Below, piece by piece: positions 1-5,300 of a DNA stretch of 6,067 bases. The notes under the pieces are model-generated. The model searched no databases and was not told the origin of the DNA. It saw only the letters and a list, made by a program, of their open reading frames with translations. This stretch comes from an uncultured Fidelibacterota bacterium (GTDB taxonomy: Bacteria > Marinisomatota > Marinisomatia > Marinisomatales > UBA1611): assembly GCA_913045415.1 (NCBI GenBank), contig CAJWPW010000079.1:1-6067 (forward strand), written 5' to 3'. Made by a program: the position numbers and the translations under genes. Each line of letters begins with the position of its first letter. Position 1 is the first letter of the stretch.

Positions 1-159
1 AGCTCGGGATTTCATCCGAGTATCGTATGACTTGTATTCGTAGCCGTCTATAAGATCTGTAAGAACAAAACCAGAGATTCGGGTGGCATGATGAACAAAT
101 AAGGATGCCCCTATGCCCATCACCAGTCCCATTAAAATACGTTTTTGTCTATCTGTCAT
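1..159 (-). CDS. CHASE2-domain sensor protein, N-terminal fragment (cut by window edge)
   Basis: Reading leftward from the ATG at 159-157 gives 53 codons before the window ends. The codon directly before this ATG is a TAA stop, so the start cannot lie further upstream in this frame. Residues about 7-25 (RILMGLVMGIGASLFVHH) form a signal anchor or first membrane helix. They are followed by an extracytoplasmic start containing YEYKSYDTRMKSR (residues 40-52), which resembles the 'E..xYDxRfrlR' opening of CHASE2 sensory domains. CHASE2 proteins usually carry the sensor outside the membrane, further membrane helices, and a cytoplasmic output such as a nucleotide cyclase, kinase or GGDEF domain; the output lies outside the window and cannot be named. 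The upstream same-strand neighbour encodes a FecR-domain protein, a pairing often seen with CHASE2 proteins, which supports the call. Identification rests on a short stretch. Confidence 0.65.
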   Translation of the reverse strand, partial: MTDRQKRILMGLVMGIGASLFVHHATRISGFVLTDLIDGYEYKSYDTRMKSRA

Positions 160-299
160 TTATAACGGTGCTTATAAATTCACTACAAAGTTTCAGCAAA
201 TGTTGATTAATAATTTCATCCTGTATTATTGTGTCTTTCACTAAATCAATACTTTGTATTATCCATGCTCTTCGTAGCGAAAGTTTTTAATAAAGTAGG

Positions 300-1049
300 T
301 TAATTCCCCGCATCTAGTTCCTGATTCCATTTCACAAATTCATCTTCAGCATCTTTGGCTTTGTCAAATTCAAACATATGATATTTCCCATCGGAACGTA
401 TATTAATCTGCATACCTTCTGCTAATGTAACCCATTCTTCTAGCGTAACCTCATAAGGTCCAGATACTTGTGTGGGTGCTTTAACTTCAGTCACCGGACC
501 TAATGTGAATTTGGGTGCTCCTCCCGAATTTTTTTGGCCAAATCCTTTTATTTTTTCTTTACGTTCTTCGATATAATTCTTGGCCTGGTTCACGTCCACC
601 TTTCCATCATAAACCTTTACAGAACTTTCATCATCACCAGCCTTTGCCCTATATTTTGTTCCCCGGATGGCTGCCACGGCCGTGGGCGTTCGGATTGCTA
701 TATTTTTTTTCTCCCCAAAGGCAGCTTTTGCGGAAACCCAAATATTCCCTTTTTTCAGGTTGGCATTGAAATTTTTCACCATTGGTTTTACATCCGCTTC
801 GTTCAGTTCCAACTCGGAGTTCTCCCCGATACGAACCTTGCCGCCGCCAGTGAGTGTAATTTCACAACGGGATTTTGGTTGGGTTCTGATTATATTTCCC
901 TGGAAGACAGGCTGGTTAGGTTTAGCCTTGCTCCAGCGATTATCTTGACTTACTTCTACTTTGCCAAGAGGAAGTGTAATCTTGCCAAAAGGCTGTTGTG
1001 CGGATAGGTTTATTATAAGTGGAATTAATAATATGGTGCGAGTAAACAC
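300..1049 (-). CDS. Secreted FecR-domain protein
   Basis: The product is an exported protein with a FecR domain, probably periplasmic. With the GTG start at 1049-1047 it has 249 residues. This start has an AAAAGGA Shine-Dalgarno-like run seven bases upstream. A TTG at 1073-1071 would add eight lysine-rich residues but has no ribosome site, and a stop lies two codons before it. The N-terminus (FTRTILLIPLIINLSA, then QQ) looks like a signal peptide cleaved after Ser-Ala. The FecR core starts near residue 22 (GKITLPLGKVEV), continues through GNIIRTQPKSRCEITLTGGG and RIGENSELEL (about 51-82), and includes the hallmark RTPTAVAAIRGTKY (about 120-133). No sigma-regulator transmembrane helix follows, so this is probably not a classical FecR anti-sigma regulator but the stand-alone exported type found beside CHASE2 sensors. 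The C-terminal 90 residues are charged and unrecognised. The downstream same-strand gene encodes a CHASE2 protein about 140 bases away. Confidence 0.85.
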   Translation of the reverse strand: MFTRTILLIPLIINLSAQQPFGKITLPLGKVEVSQDNRWSKAKPNQPVFQGNIIRTQPKSRCEITLTGGGKVRIGENSELELNEADVKPMVKNFNANLKKGNIWVSAKAAFGEKKNIAIRTPTAVAAIRGTKYRAKAGDDESSVKVYDGKVDVNQAKNYIEERKEKIKGFGQKNSGGAPKFTLGPVTEVKAPTQVSGPYEVTLEEWVTLAEGMQINIRSDGKYHMFEFDKAKDAEDEFVKWNQELDAGN

Positions 1050-1097
1050 AATTAAATCCTTTTTTATATTCAACCGATGTTAATCAATGTTTTTAAA

Positions 1098-1127
1098 AAA
1101 ACCTATTTTTCTACCTGATGTGTCAAA
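1098..1127 (-). promoter_or_regulatory. Candidate promoter of the fecR-like gene
   Basis: On the minus strand the sequence reads TTTGACA (from 1127), then TAGGTTTT (1105-1098), with 18 bases between TTTG and TAGG. TTGACA is a perfect sigma70 -35 hexamer, but no good -10 hexamer stands 16-18 bases after it. The pair fits the Bacteroidota-type pattern (TTTG at -33, TAnnTTTG at -7) better, with one mismatch and a slightly short spacer. It lies about 50 bases before the gene. This is pattern matching only. Confidence 0.25.
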
Positions 1128-1176
1128 TTTTGTAGATCTGCTTGTGGTAGGGACCTAGATTAGTATCCCGCGCTAC

Positions 1177-1205
1177 TTGATTGGGTATTTTACTTTTATT
1201 AATAC
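1177..1205 (+). promoter_or_regulatory. Candidate promoter of the queC operon
   Basis: TTGATT (1177-1182) and TAATAC (1200-1205) are separated by exactly 17 bases, a good match to a sigma70-type promoter. Transcription would begin near 1212 and leave a leader of about 105 bases before queC. No other promoter of similar quality was seen closer to the gene. The leader contains a small hairpin (GGAAG/CTTCT, 1224-1244) but nothing that clearly makes a riboswitch. The call rests on hexamers and spacing alone, and the housekeeping promoter pattern of this organism is unknown. Confidence 0.35.
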
Positions 1206-1318
1206 ACCGAATCATTACCTCATGGAAGTGATGCTACACCTTCTCTCTGGATTTGTTATATATTGGGATGGAATCGATTTAAATCATAAAAATAAAACGG
1301 TAATTTCTGCTCCCGTTT

Positions 1319-1999
1319 ATGAACAAAAAAGCAGTTATCCTTCTTTCCGGTGGATTGGATTCCACCACCTGCCTTGCTATGGCAAAAACCCAAGGTTTTG
1401 AATTATTCGCTCTTACCGTGAATTATGGTCAACGCCACATCTTTGAATTGGAGTCAGCAAAAAAAGTGGCTCAAGCAATTGGTGTAAACAAACATTCTAT
1501 TGTAAACATTGATCTATCACAATTTGGCGGCTCGGCACTCACGGATGATATTGATGTCCCCAAAGATCGGAATGAAACAGACATGACAGATATTCCTGTG
1601 ACCTATGTTCCCGCTCGAAATACCGTCCTCCTATCCATGGCATTAGCCTGGGCAGAAACGCTGGGTGCAATCGATATTTTTATTGGTGTAAATTCGCTGG
1701 ATTATTCCGGCTATCCCGATTGTCGGCCAGAGTTTATTGAATCATTTGAGCGAACAGCTAACCTTGCCACCAAAGCTGGCGTAGATGGAAATCAATTTAA
1801 AATTCATACACCGTTAATAGATCTCACCAAAGCAGAAATTGTAATAAAAGGAACTGAATTGGGTGTGGATTATGGCATGACAACAAGTTGTTATGATCCG
1901 CATGAAAACGGAAATCCCTGTGGCCATTGTGATGCCTGCACTTTACGCTTGAAAGGTTTCATGGAAGCAGGGTTGGAAGATCCTTTGAATTATAAGTAA
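1319..1999 (+). CDS. queC: 7-cyano-7-deazaguanine (preQ0) synthase QueC
   Basis: QueC is a cytosolic ATP-dependent enzyme that converts 7-carboxy-7-deazaguanine and ammonia to preQ0 in queuosine synthesis. The 226-residue protein has the usual family length (about 220-230). The PP-loop SGGLDS is at residues 10-15 right after the first strand, which fixes the ATG at 1319 as the start although no Shine-Dalgarno is visible. VNYGQRH (34-40), VPARNT (97-102), [17 protein letters not shown] (123-139) and [11 protein letters not shown] (164-174) are family hallmarks. Four cysteines near the end (191, 201, 204 and 207, in [18 protein letters not shown]) form the structural zinc site. It is the first gene of the plus-strand run, and queE starts 10 bases after its stop. 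Nothing is missing or truncated. Confidence 0.97.
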   Translation: MNKKAVILLSGGLDSTTCLAMAKTQGFELFALTVNYGQRHIFELESAKKVAQAIGVNKHSIVNIDLSQFGGSALTDDIDVPKDRNETDMTDIPVTYVPARNTVLLSMALAWAETLGAIDIFIGVNSLDYSGYPDCRPEFIESFERTANLATKAGVDGNQFKIHTPLIDLTKAEIVIKGTELGVDYGMTTSCYDPHENGNPCGHCDACTLRLKGFMEAGLEDPLNYK

Positions 2000-2009
2000 T
2001 GGATTAATT

Positions 2010-2639
2010 ATGTATTCTATAAAAGAAATTTATTTCACTCAACAAGGTGAAGGGTTTTATACGGGAAGAAATGCTGTCTTTCTGAGATTCTCAGGTTGTA
2101 ACCTTTGGACAGGGTTAGAAAAAGATCGGGAAGGTGCCATTTGCGATTGGTGTGATACAGATTTTGTAGGAACGAATGGACCTAACGGCGGAAAATATTC
2201 TTCAAAGCAAGTGGCAGAAATAATTCAAGGCCTATGGCCTGATAATAAAAAAGAAAAACCATTCCTGGTTTGTACCGGCGGAGAACCCCTTTTACAAATG
2301 GATGATGAATTTATTTCAACCGTTCATGATGCTGGATTTGAGATCGCTATTGAAACAAATGGGACAAAAATACCTCCCACCGGAATTGATTGGATCTGCG
2401 TGAGTCCTAAAGCCAAGGCGGATTTTATCTTGAAAAGTGGTCATGAATTAAAAATTATATTCCCCCAATGCGGTATGAATCCACGACAGCATGAAGGATT
2501 GGATTTTGATCATTTTTTCATTCAGCCAATGGATGGCCCCAATCAGGCAGAAAACATAAAACTATCGGAAGGTTTTGTGATGAAGCACCCCCAATGGAAA
2601 TTGAGCTTGCAGACACATAAAATTTTGGGGATTCCTTAA
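2010..2639 (+). CDS. queE: 7-carboxy-7-deazaguanine synthase QueE (radical SAM)
   Basis: QueE is a radical S-adenosylmethionine enzyme that rearranges 6-carboxy-5,6,7,8-tetrahydropterin (CPH4) to 7-carboxy-7-deazaguanine (CDG), the step before QueC. The 209-residue protein opens with the family signature EIYFTQQGEGFYTGRNAVF (residues 6-24). The cluster cysteines are C30, C45 and C48, a C-x14-C-x2-C spacing. This is the enlarged variant known from the Burkholderia-type QueE rather than the classical C-x3-C-x2-C. CDWCDTDFVGTNG (45-57), the SAM-binding TGGEPLLQ (89-96), ETNGT (115-119) and VSPKAKAD (131-138) follow in order. The C-terminus has FIQPMDGP (170-177) and LSLQTHKILGIP (198-209), as in complete family members. 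The start at 2010 has no Shine-Dalgarno, but the conserved N-terminus begins there. The gene is intact. Confidence 0.96.
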   Translation: MYSIKEIYFTQQGEGFYTGRNAVFLRFSGCNLWTGLEKDREGAICDWCDTDFVGTNGPNGGKYSSKQVAEIIQGLWPDNKKEKPFLVCTGGEPLLQMDDEFISTVHDAGFEIAIETNGTKIPPTGIDWICVSPKAKADFILKSGHELKIIFPQCGMNPRQHEGLDFDHFFIQPMDGPNQAENIKLSEGFVMKHPQWKLSLQTHKILGIP

Positions 2640-2644
2640 TAACT

Positions 2645-2675
2645 CTGCCACATACAGTTTAACCAAATGTGGCAG
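2645..2675 (+). repeat. Perfect inverted repeat between queE and queD (hairpin 1)
   Basis: CTGCCACAT (2645-2653) and ATGTGGCAG (2667-2675) are exact reverse complements: a 9-bp stem with a 13-base loop, starting five bases after the queE stop. The bases after it (TATAATTAAAAG) are A/T-rich but are not a run of T, so it is a poor Rho-independent terminator on the plus strand. It could stabilise or process the mRNA, act as a partial attenuator, or bind a regulator as DNA. Confidence 0.6.
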
Positions 2676-2686
2676 TATAATTAAAA

Positions 2687-2713
2687 GTCATCTTTCGCTA
2701 ATCTCAAGATGAC
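2687..2713 (+). repeat. Perfect inverted repeat before queD (hairpin 2)
   Basis: GTCATCTT (2687-2694) and AAGATGAC (2706-2713) are exact reverse complements: an 8-bp stem with an 11-base loop, ending 14 bases before the queD ATG. Its sequence is unrelated to hairpin 1, so the two are not copies of one repeat. Its place just before the start codon suggests an effect on queD translation or transcript processing; this is inference. Confidence 0.55.
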
Positions 2714-2727
2714 GTGTAAATTTTACC

Positions 2728-3084
2728 ATGAACGTATATAAAACATTTCCAATTGAAGCGGCGCGATCGCTACCAAATCTTCCGGATGGACATCCTTGTA
2801 AAAATGTACATGGACATTCATTCAAGATCACAATTACAGTTTGCGGTGAGGTGGATGAGCACACAGGCTTTGTCCTGGATTTCAGCGATATTGATGCTGC
2901 ATTCAAACCAATCCATGATCAAATTGATCATTCTTATTTAAACAAAATAGATGGATTAGATAATCCATCCAGCGAAAATTTATGCAAGTGGATTTGGGCG
3001 GAAATCATTCCATCCCTGCCCGGTTTATCTCAAATTGAGATCAAAGAAACCGATTCCACCGGGTGTATTTATAAAGGAGAGTAG
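2728..3084 (+). CDS. queD: 6-carboxy-5,6,7,8-tetrahydropterin synthase QueD
   Basis: QueD is a zinc enzyme of the 6-pyruvoyltetrahydropterin synthase family. It turns 7,8-dihydroneopterin triphosphate into CPH4, the first committed step of queuosine synthesis. The 118-residue protein closely resembles the E. coli form in length and sequence. Visible landmarks are [12 protein letters not shown] (21-32) with catalytic C24 and zinc ligands H28 and H30, [11 protein letters not shown] (45-55), the catalytic pair D67-H68 in [22 protein letters not shown] (77-90), and [13 protein letters not shown] (106-118) with E107. The first zinc ligand, histidine in the usual EAAHRLP, is replaced here: residues 10-16 read EAARSLP, with R13 in its place. 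The enzyme may bind zinc differently or be impaired, or the sequence may carry a local error. No Shine-Dalgarno is visible before the ATG. queF follows one base after the stop. Confidence 0.93.
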   Translation: MNVYKTFPIEAARSLPNLPDGHPCKNVHGHSFKITITVCGEVDEHTGFVLDFSDIDAAFKPIHDQIDHSYLNKIDGLDNPSSENLCKWIWAEIIPSLPGLSQIEIKETDSTGCIYKGE

Positions 3085-3085
3085 C

Positions 3086-3475
3086 ATGGCAAAAGCCGAA
3101 GGACATTTATTTGAATTTGTTGATGAAAGTCACATAAATCCCGGATTTCTCGAAGTGTTTGATTTCGACAGTCCAGACCAATATATTAAAACAGAAACAG
3201 ATGAATTCAGTGCTGTTTGTCCTTTTAGCGGTCTCCCGGATGTCGCCTATATAAAAATTGAATATTATCCAACAGGCGGAAAATGTGTGGAACTAAAATC
3301 TCTGAAATATTATTTTGTCAGTTTCCGTAATGTGGGCATCTATCAGGAAGCAGCCACCAAACGAATCTATAATGATCTGAAAACGGCTCTAGCCACAGAC
3401 AAAATTTCTGTTACTACTATTTACAATATTCGTGGAGGGTTTGAAACCACTTGCGTGGAAGGATCCCTGGATTAA
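3086..3475 (+). CDS. queF: preQ0 reductase QueF (NADPH-dependent, type I)
   Basis: QueF reduces the nitrile of preQ0 to the aminomethyl group of preQ1 with NADPH; preQ1 is then inserted into tRNA by Tgt. The start at 3086 is chosen because AAAGGAGA (3073-3080) lies five bases upstream and the conserved protein begins there; an ATG at 3035 in the same frame would lie inside queD. The product has 129 residues, somewhat shorter than the Bacillus subtilis enzyme (about 165) but with a complete core of the single-domain type. The catalytic cysteine is C45 in [16 protein letters not shown], and D52 is the general acid. The QueF signature ELKSLKYY is at 69-76, followed by FRNVGIYQE (80-88), where E88 aligns with the substrate-binding glutamate. 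The neighbouring residue, histidine in B. subtilis (FHE), is Q87 here. The C-terminus [11 protein letters not shown] fits the family. Confidence 0.95.
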   Translation: MAKAEGHLFEFVDESHINPGFLEVFDFDSPDQYIKTETDEFSAVCPFSGLPDVAYIKIEYYPTGGKCVELKSLKYYFVSFRNVGIYQEAATKRIYNDLKTALATDKISVTTIYNIRGGFETTCVEGSLD

Positions 3476-3481
3476 ACAACG

Positions 3482-4033
3482 ATGGCCTGGATTGATACGA
3501 TTAATGAAAGGGATGCGAATGGATCGTTAAAAGATCAATATGCAAAACTGAAAGATTCCCGAAGCGGTGTCGATAATATCCTGAAAATTCACAGCCTGAA
3601 CCCGGAATCACTGGATGCCCATGTTCAACTGTATAAAACCATAATGTACGGGAAATCACCTATTCGCCGTGTGAACCGGGAAATGATCGCCGTTTTGGTT
3701 TCATCCATCAATCAATGCCATTACTGAATCACCCATCATGGGGAAGGTCTTCTTAAACTCACGAAAGATGAATCGCTTGTTCATCAAATAATATCCGATT
3801 ATAAGATCGCAAATATTTCTCCTGCACAAATGGCCATGCTGGACTATGCATCGAAACTTACCGAACGTCCCACAGATATGATCTGGAAAGATGTGGAGCG
3901 CCTCCGGGATGTTGGCTATACTGATCGCGGCATATTAGACATTAACCAAATCGTTTCTTATTTCGCCTATGTGAATCGCGTTGCTGATGGGTTGGGTGTG
4001 GAATTGGAAGATTTCTGGAAAAAGAATGCTTGA
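3482..4033 (+). CDS. AhpD-like peroxidase-related protein, putative selenoprotein (UGA read as Sec82)
   Basis: This is an AhpD / carboxymuconolactone decarboxylase-family protein of the peroxidase-related type, expected to be a cytosolic thiol-dependent peroxidase or oxidoreductase. The frame is open for 183 codons except for one TGA at codon 82 (3725-3727). It reads NQCHY-[TGA]-ITHHGEGLLKL. In AhpD the active site is E-x11-C-x2-C-x3-H; here E67, C79, codon 82 and H86 have exactly that spacing, so the TGA stands on the second active-site cysteine. The second part (ISPAQMAMLDYASKLTERP, then a conserved helical end YFAYVNRVADGLGVELEDF) is normal family sequence in the same frame and ends at TGA 4031-4033. 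A GGUC-loop hairpin follows the internal TGA. I infer selenocysteine (Cys-x-x-Sec). The alternative is a nonsense mutation or sequencing error at a Cys codon. The start is six bases after the queF stop, without a clear Shine-Dalgarno; the next gene overlaps the end by eight bases. Confidence 0.85.
3741..3754 (+). promoter_or_regulatory. Candidate bacterial SECIS hairpin
   Basis: GGGAA (3741-3745) and TTCTT (3750-3754) pair (three Watson-Crick and two G-U pairs) around the loop GGUC (3746-3749). The loop begins after 18 bases counted from the UGA at 3725-3727. Bacterial SECIS elements are short hairpins inside the coding sequence just after the UGA, usually with the apical loop about 16-37 nt away and a G at the start of the loop. 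The loop region AGGUCU matches that of the E. coli fdhF SECIS, which SelB binds. The stem is weak and no clear bulged U is seen, so the call depends partly on the protein evidence. Confidence 0.5.
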
Positions 4034-5300
4034 CCTGAATCACCAAATTGATTCCGCAGTTAATACTGCTCAGGATGAGATTGTTTCATTTATCCAAACT
4101 TTAGTTCAGTCTCCCAGTTTAGCAAATGACGAAGGCTCGGTTCAGGAATTAGTCAGCGATAAGCTCAAAACACTTCATTTAGATGTAGAAAAAGTTCCAG
4201 TCCGTTTTGATGAATTAAAAGATCATCCTGCATTTTGTGATGATGGTTTTTCTTCAGATTCCCGGGTAAATGTTGTGGGACAATGGAATCATGACGGTGA
4301 TGGTAAATCACTCATTTTAAATGGCCATGTGGATGTGGTTCCCACAGGTCCGGAAGAACTTTGGGATGAATCTCCCTGGTCTGGTTCTATAAAAAATAAT
4401 CGAATCTATGGTCGAGGCTCCTGCGATATGAAAGCGGGGTTGGCTTCTGGGATTTTTGCAATTCAGATTCTTCAAAATATTGGGTTTAAACCCAATGGCA
4501 ATGTGATGGTTCAATCGGTTGTGGGTGAAGAATCCGGCGGTTGTGGCACACTGACCAATATTGTAAAGGGATTTACGGCTGATGGGGCTGTTATACTGGA
4601 ACCTACATCGTTGAAAGTTTGTCCCATTCAATCGGGTGCCCTTACCTTTCGTTTAACGATCCCGGGCCGAGCGACCCATGCTGCCATGCGCTGGGATGGC
4701 GTTAGTGCCATTGAAAAATATAATTTGATCCATCAATCGATTTTGGAATTTGAAAAAGAGCGCCATCAATCATTCAATATAAAATATTACGAATCAAAGA
4801 GTCGAGTAGCCCCTATAAACATTGGCACTATCAAAGGCGGTGAGTGGCATTCTACCGTACCTGAATCTGTCGTTGCGGAAGGGAGATTTGGTGTCTTTCC
4901 CGGTGAGTCTGCACATGATGGCCGAGACGCATTTGAAAACCACATTCGACAATTTTCTAAAACAGACGAATGGTTAAATGAAAATCCGCCTGTTTTGGAA
5001 TGGTTTGAAGGTCAATTTGAATCAGGACAAACGGATACAAAACATCCCATCATTCAATCACTTTCTGAGTGCTACTTTCAATCAACTGGGGATACATCAA
5101 TTATTGAAGGTGTGACCTATGGATCAGACTTGCGTCTTTTCACAAATCATGCCCATATTCCCGCCGTTCTTTTTGGTCCGGGAGATGTGCGCCTCGCTCA
5201 TGCGGCCAATGAATATGTGGAAATTGAAGAAGTCCTTTTGACTATAAAAATAATTGCTAACCTGATTGTAGATTGGTGTGGAGAAACTATTGAAAAATAA
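4026..5300 (+). CDS. M20-family metallodeacylase (ArgE/DapE type)
   Basis: This is a cytosolic zinc-dependent amidohydrolase of the acetylornithine deacetylase / succinyl-diaminopimelate desuccinylase family, which removes acyl groups from amino acids. The exact substrate cannot be told from sequence. The start is the ATG at 4026, which overlaps the end of the previous gene by eight bases and has GGAAA a few bases upstream; an earlier ATG at 3981 would only add residues that lie within that gene. The 424-residue protein shows the full M20 set: NGHVDVVPTG (H101, D103), GRGSCDMKAG (bridging D134), GEESGGCGT (catalytic E168, metal E169), ILEPTSL (E192) and RLAHAANEYV (H392). The lid/dimerisation domain spans about 200-315, beginning after QSGALTFRLTIPGRATHAA. 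TYGSDLRLF (364-372) is the usual C-terminal substrate loop. The DDAH-like gene downstream overlaps or nearly abuts it, hinting at a shared role with arginine-related compounds. Confidence 0.92.
   Translation: MLDLNHQIDSAVNTAQDEIVSFIQTLVQSPSLANDEGSVQELVSDKLKTLHLDVEKVPVRFDELKDHPAFCDDGFSSDSRVNVVGQWNHDGDGKSLILNGHVDVVPTGPEELWDESPWSGSIKNNRIYGRGSCDMKAGLASGIFAIQILQNIGFKPNGNVMVQSVVGEESGGCGTLTNIVKGFTADGAVILEPTSLKVCPIQSGALTFRLTIPGRATHAAMRWDGVSAIEKYNLIHQSILEFEKERHQSFNIKYYESKSRVAPINIGTIKGGEWHSTVPESVVAEGRFGVFPGESAHDGRDAFENHIRQFSKTDEWLNENPPVLEWFEGQFESGQTDTKHPIIQSLSECYFQSTGDTSIIEGVTYGSDLRLFTNHAHIPAVLFGPGDVRLAHAANEYVEIEEVLLTIKIIANLIVDWCGETIEK

Noticed and set aside
515..1007. Plus-strand open frames across the FecR gene
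   Set aside because: They are antisense to a gene with a signal peptide and clear FecR motifs; their translations are Phe/Pro-rich and unlike any family.
1222..1262. Possible preQ1-I riboswitch in the queC leader (GGAAG stem, loop with GCTACACC, CTTCT)
   Set aside because: The loop shares GCTACACC with preQ1-I aptamers, but the A-rich tail and the downstream CUA needed for the pseudoknot are absent; the sequence after the stem is CTCTGGATTTGTT. A covariance search (Rfam RF00522) would settle it.
2645..2681. Rho-independent terminator after queE
   Set aside because: The stem is perfect, but no T-tract follows (TATAATTAAAAG) and the pathway genes continue directly downstream on the same strand.
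3482..3727. A complete 81-residue protein ending at TGA 3725, with a separate gene from 3830
   Set aside because: The first piece would stop in the middle of the AhpD active site, and the sequence between 3728 and 3830 is conserved family sequence in the same frame. One recoded gene explains both pieces better.
3482..4033. TGA read as tryptophan or glycine throughout (alternative genetic code)
   Set aside because: Tryptophan is encoded by TGG across the window, TGA is also the natural stop of this gene at 4031-4033, and the other complete genes end in TAA or TAG without needing readthrough. The internal TGA stands at a redox Cys position, which favours selenocysteine.
4317..4631. Minus-strand open frame of 104 codons inside the M20 gene
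   Set aside because: It lies opposite the metal-binding motifs of the deacylase and has no recognisable domain; it is a shadow of the real gene.
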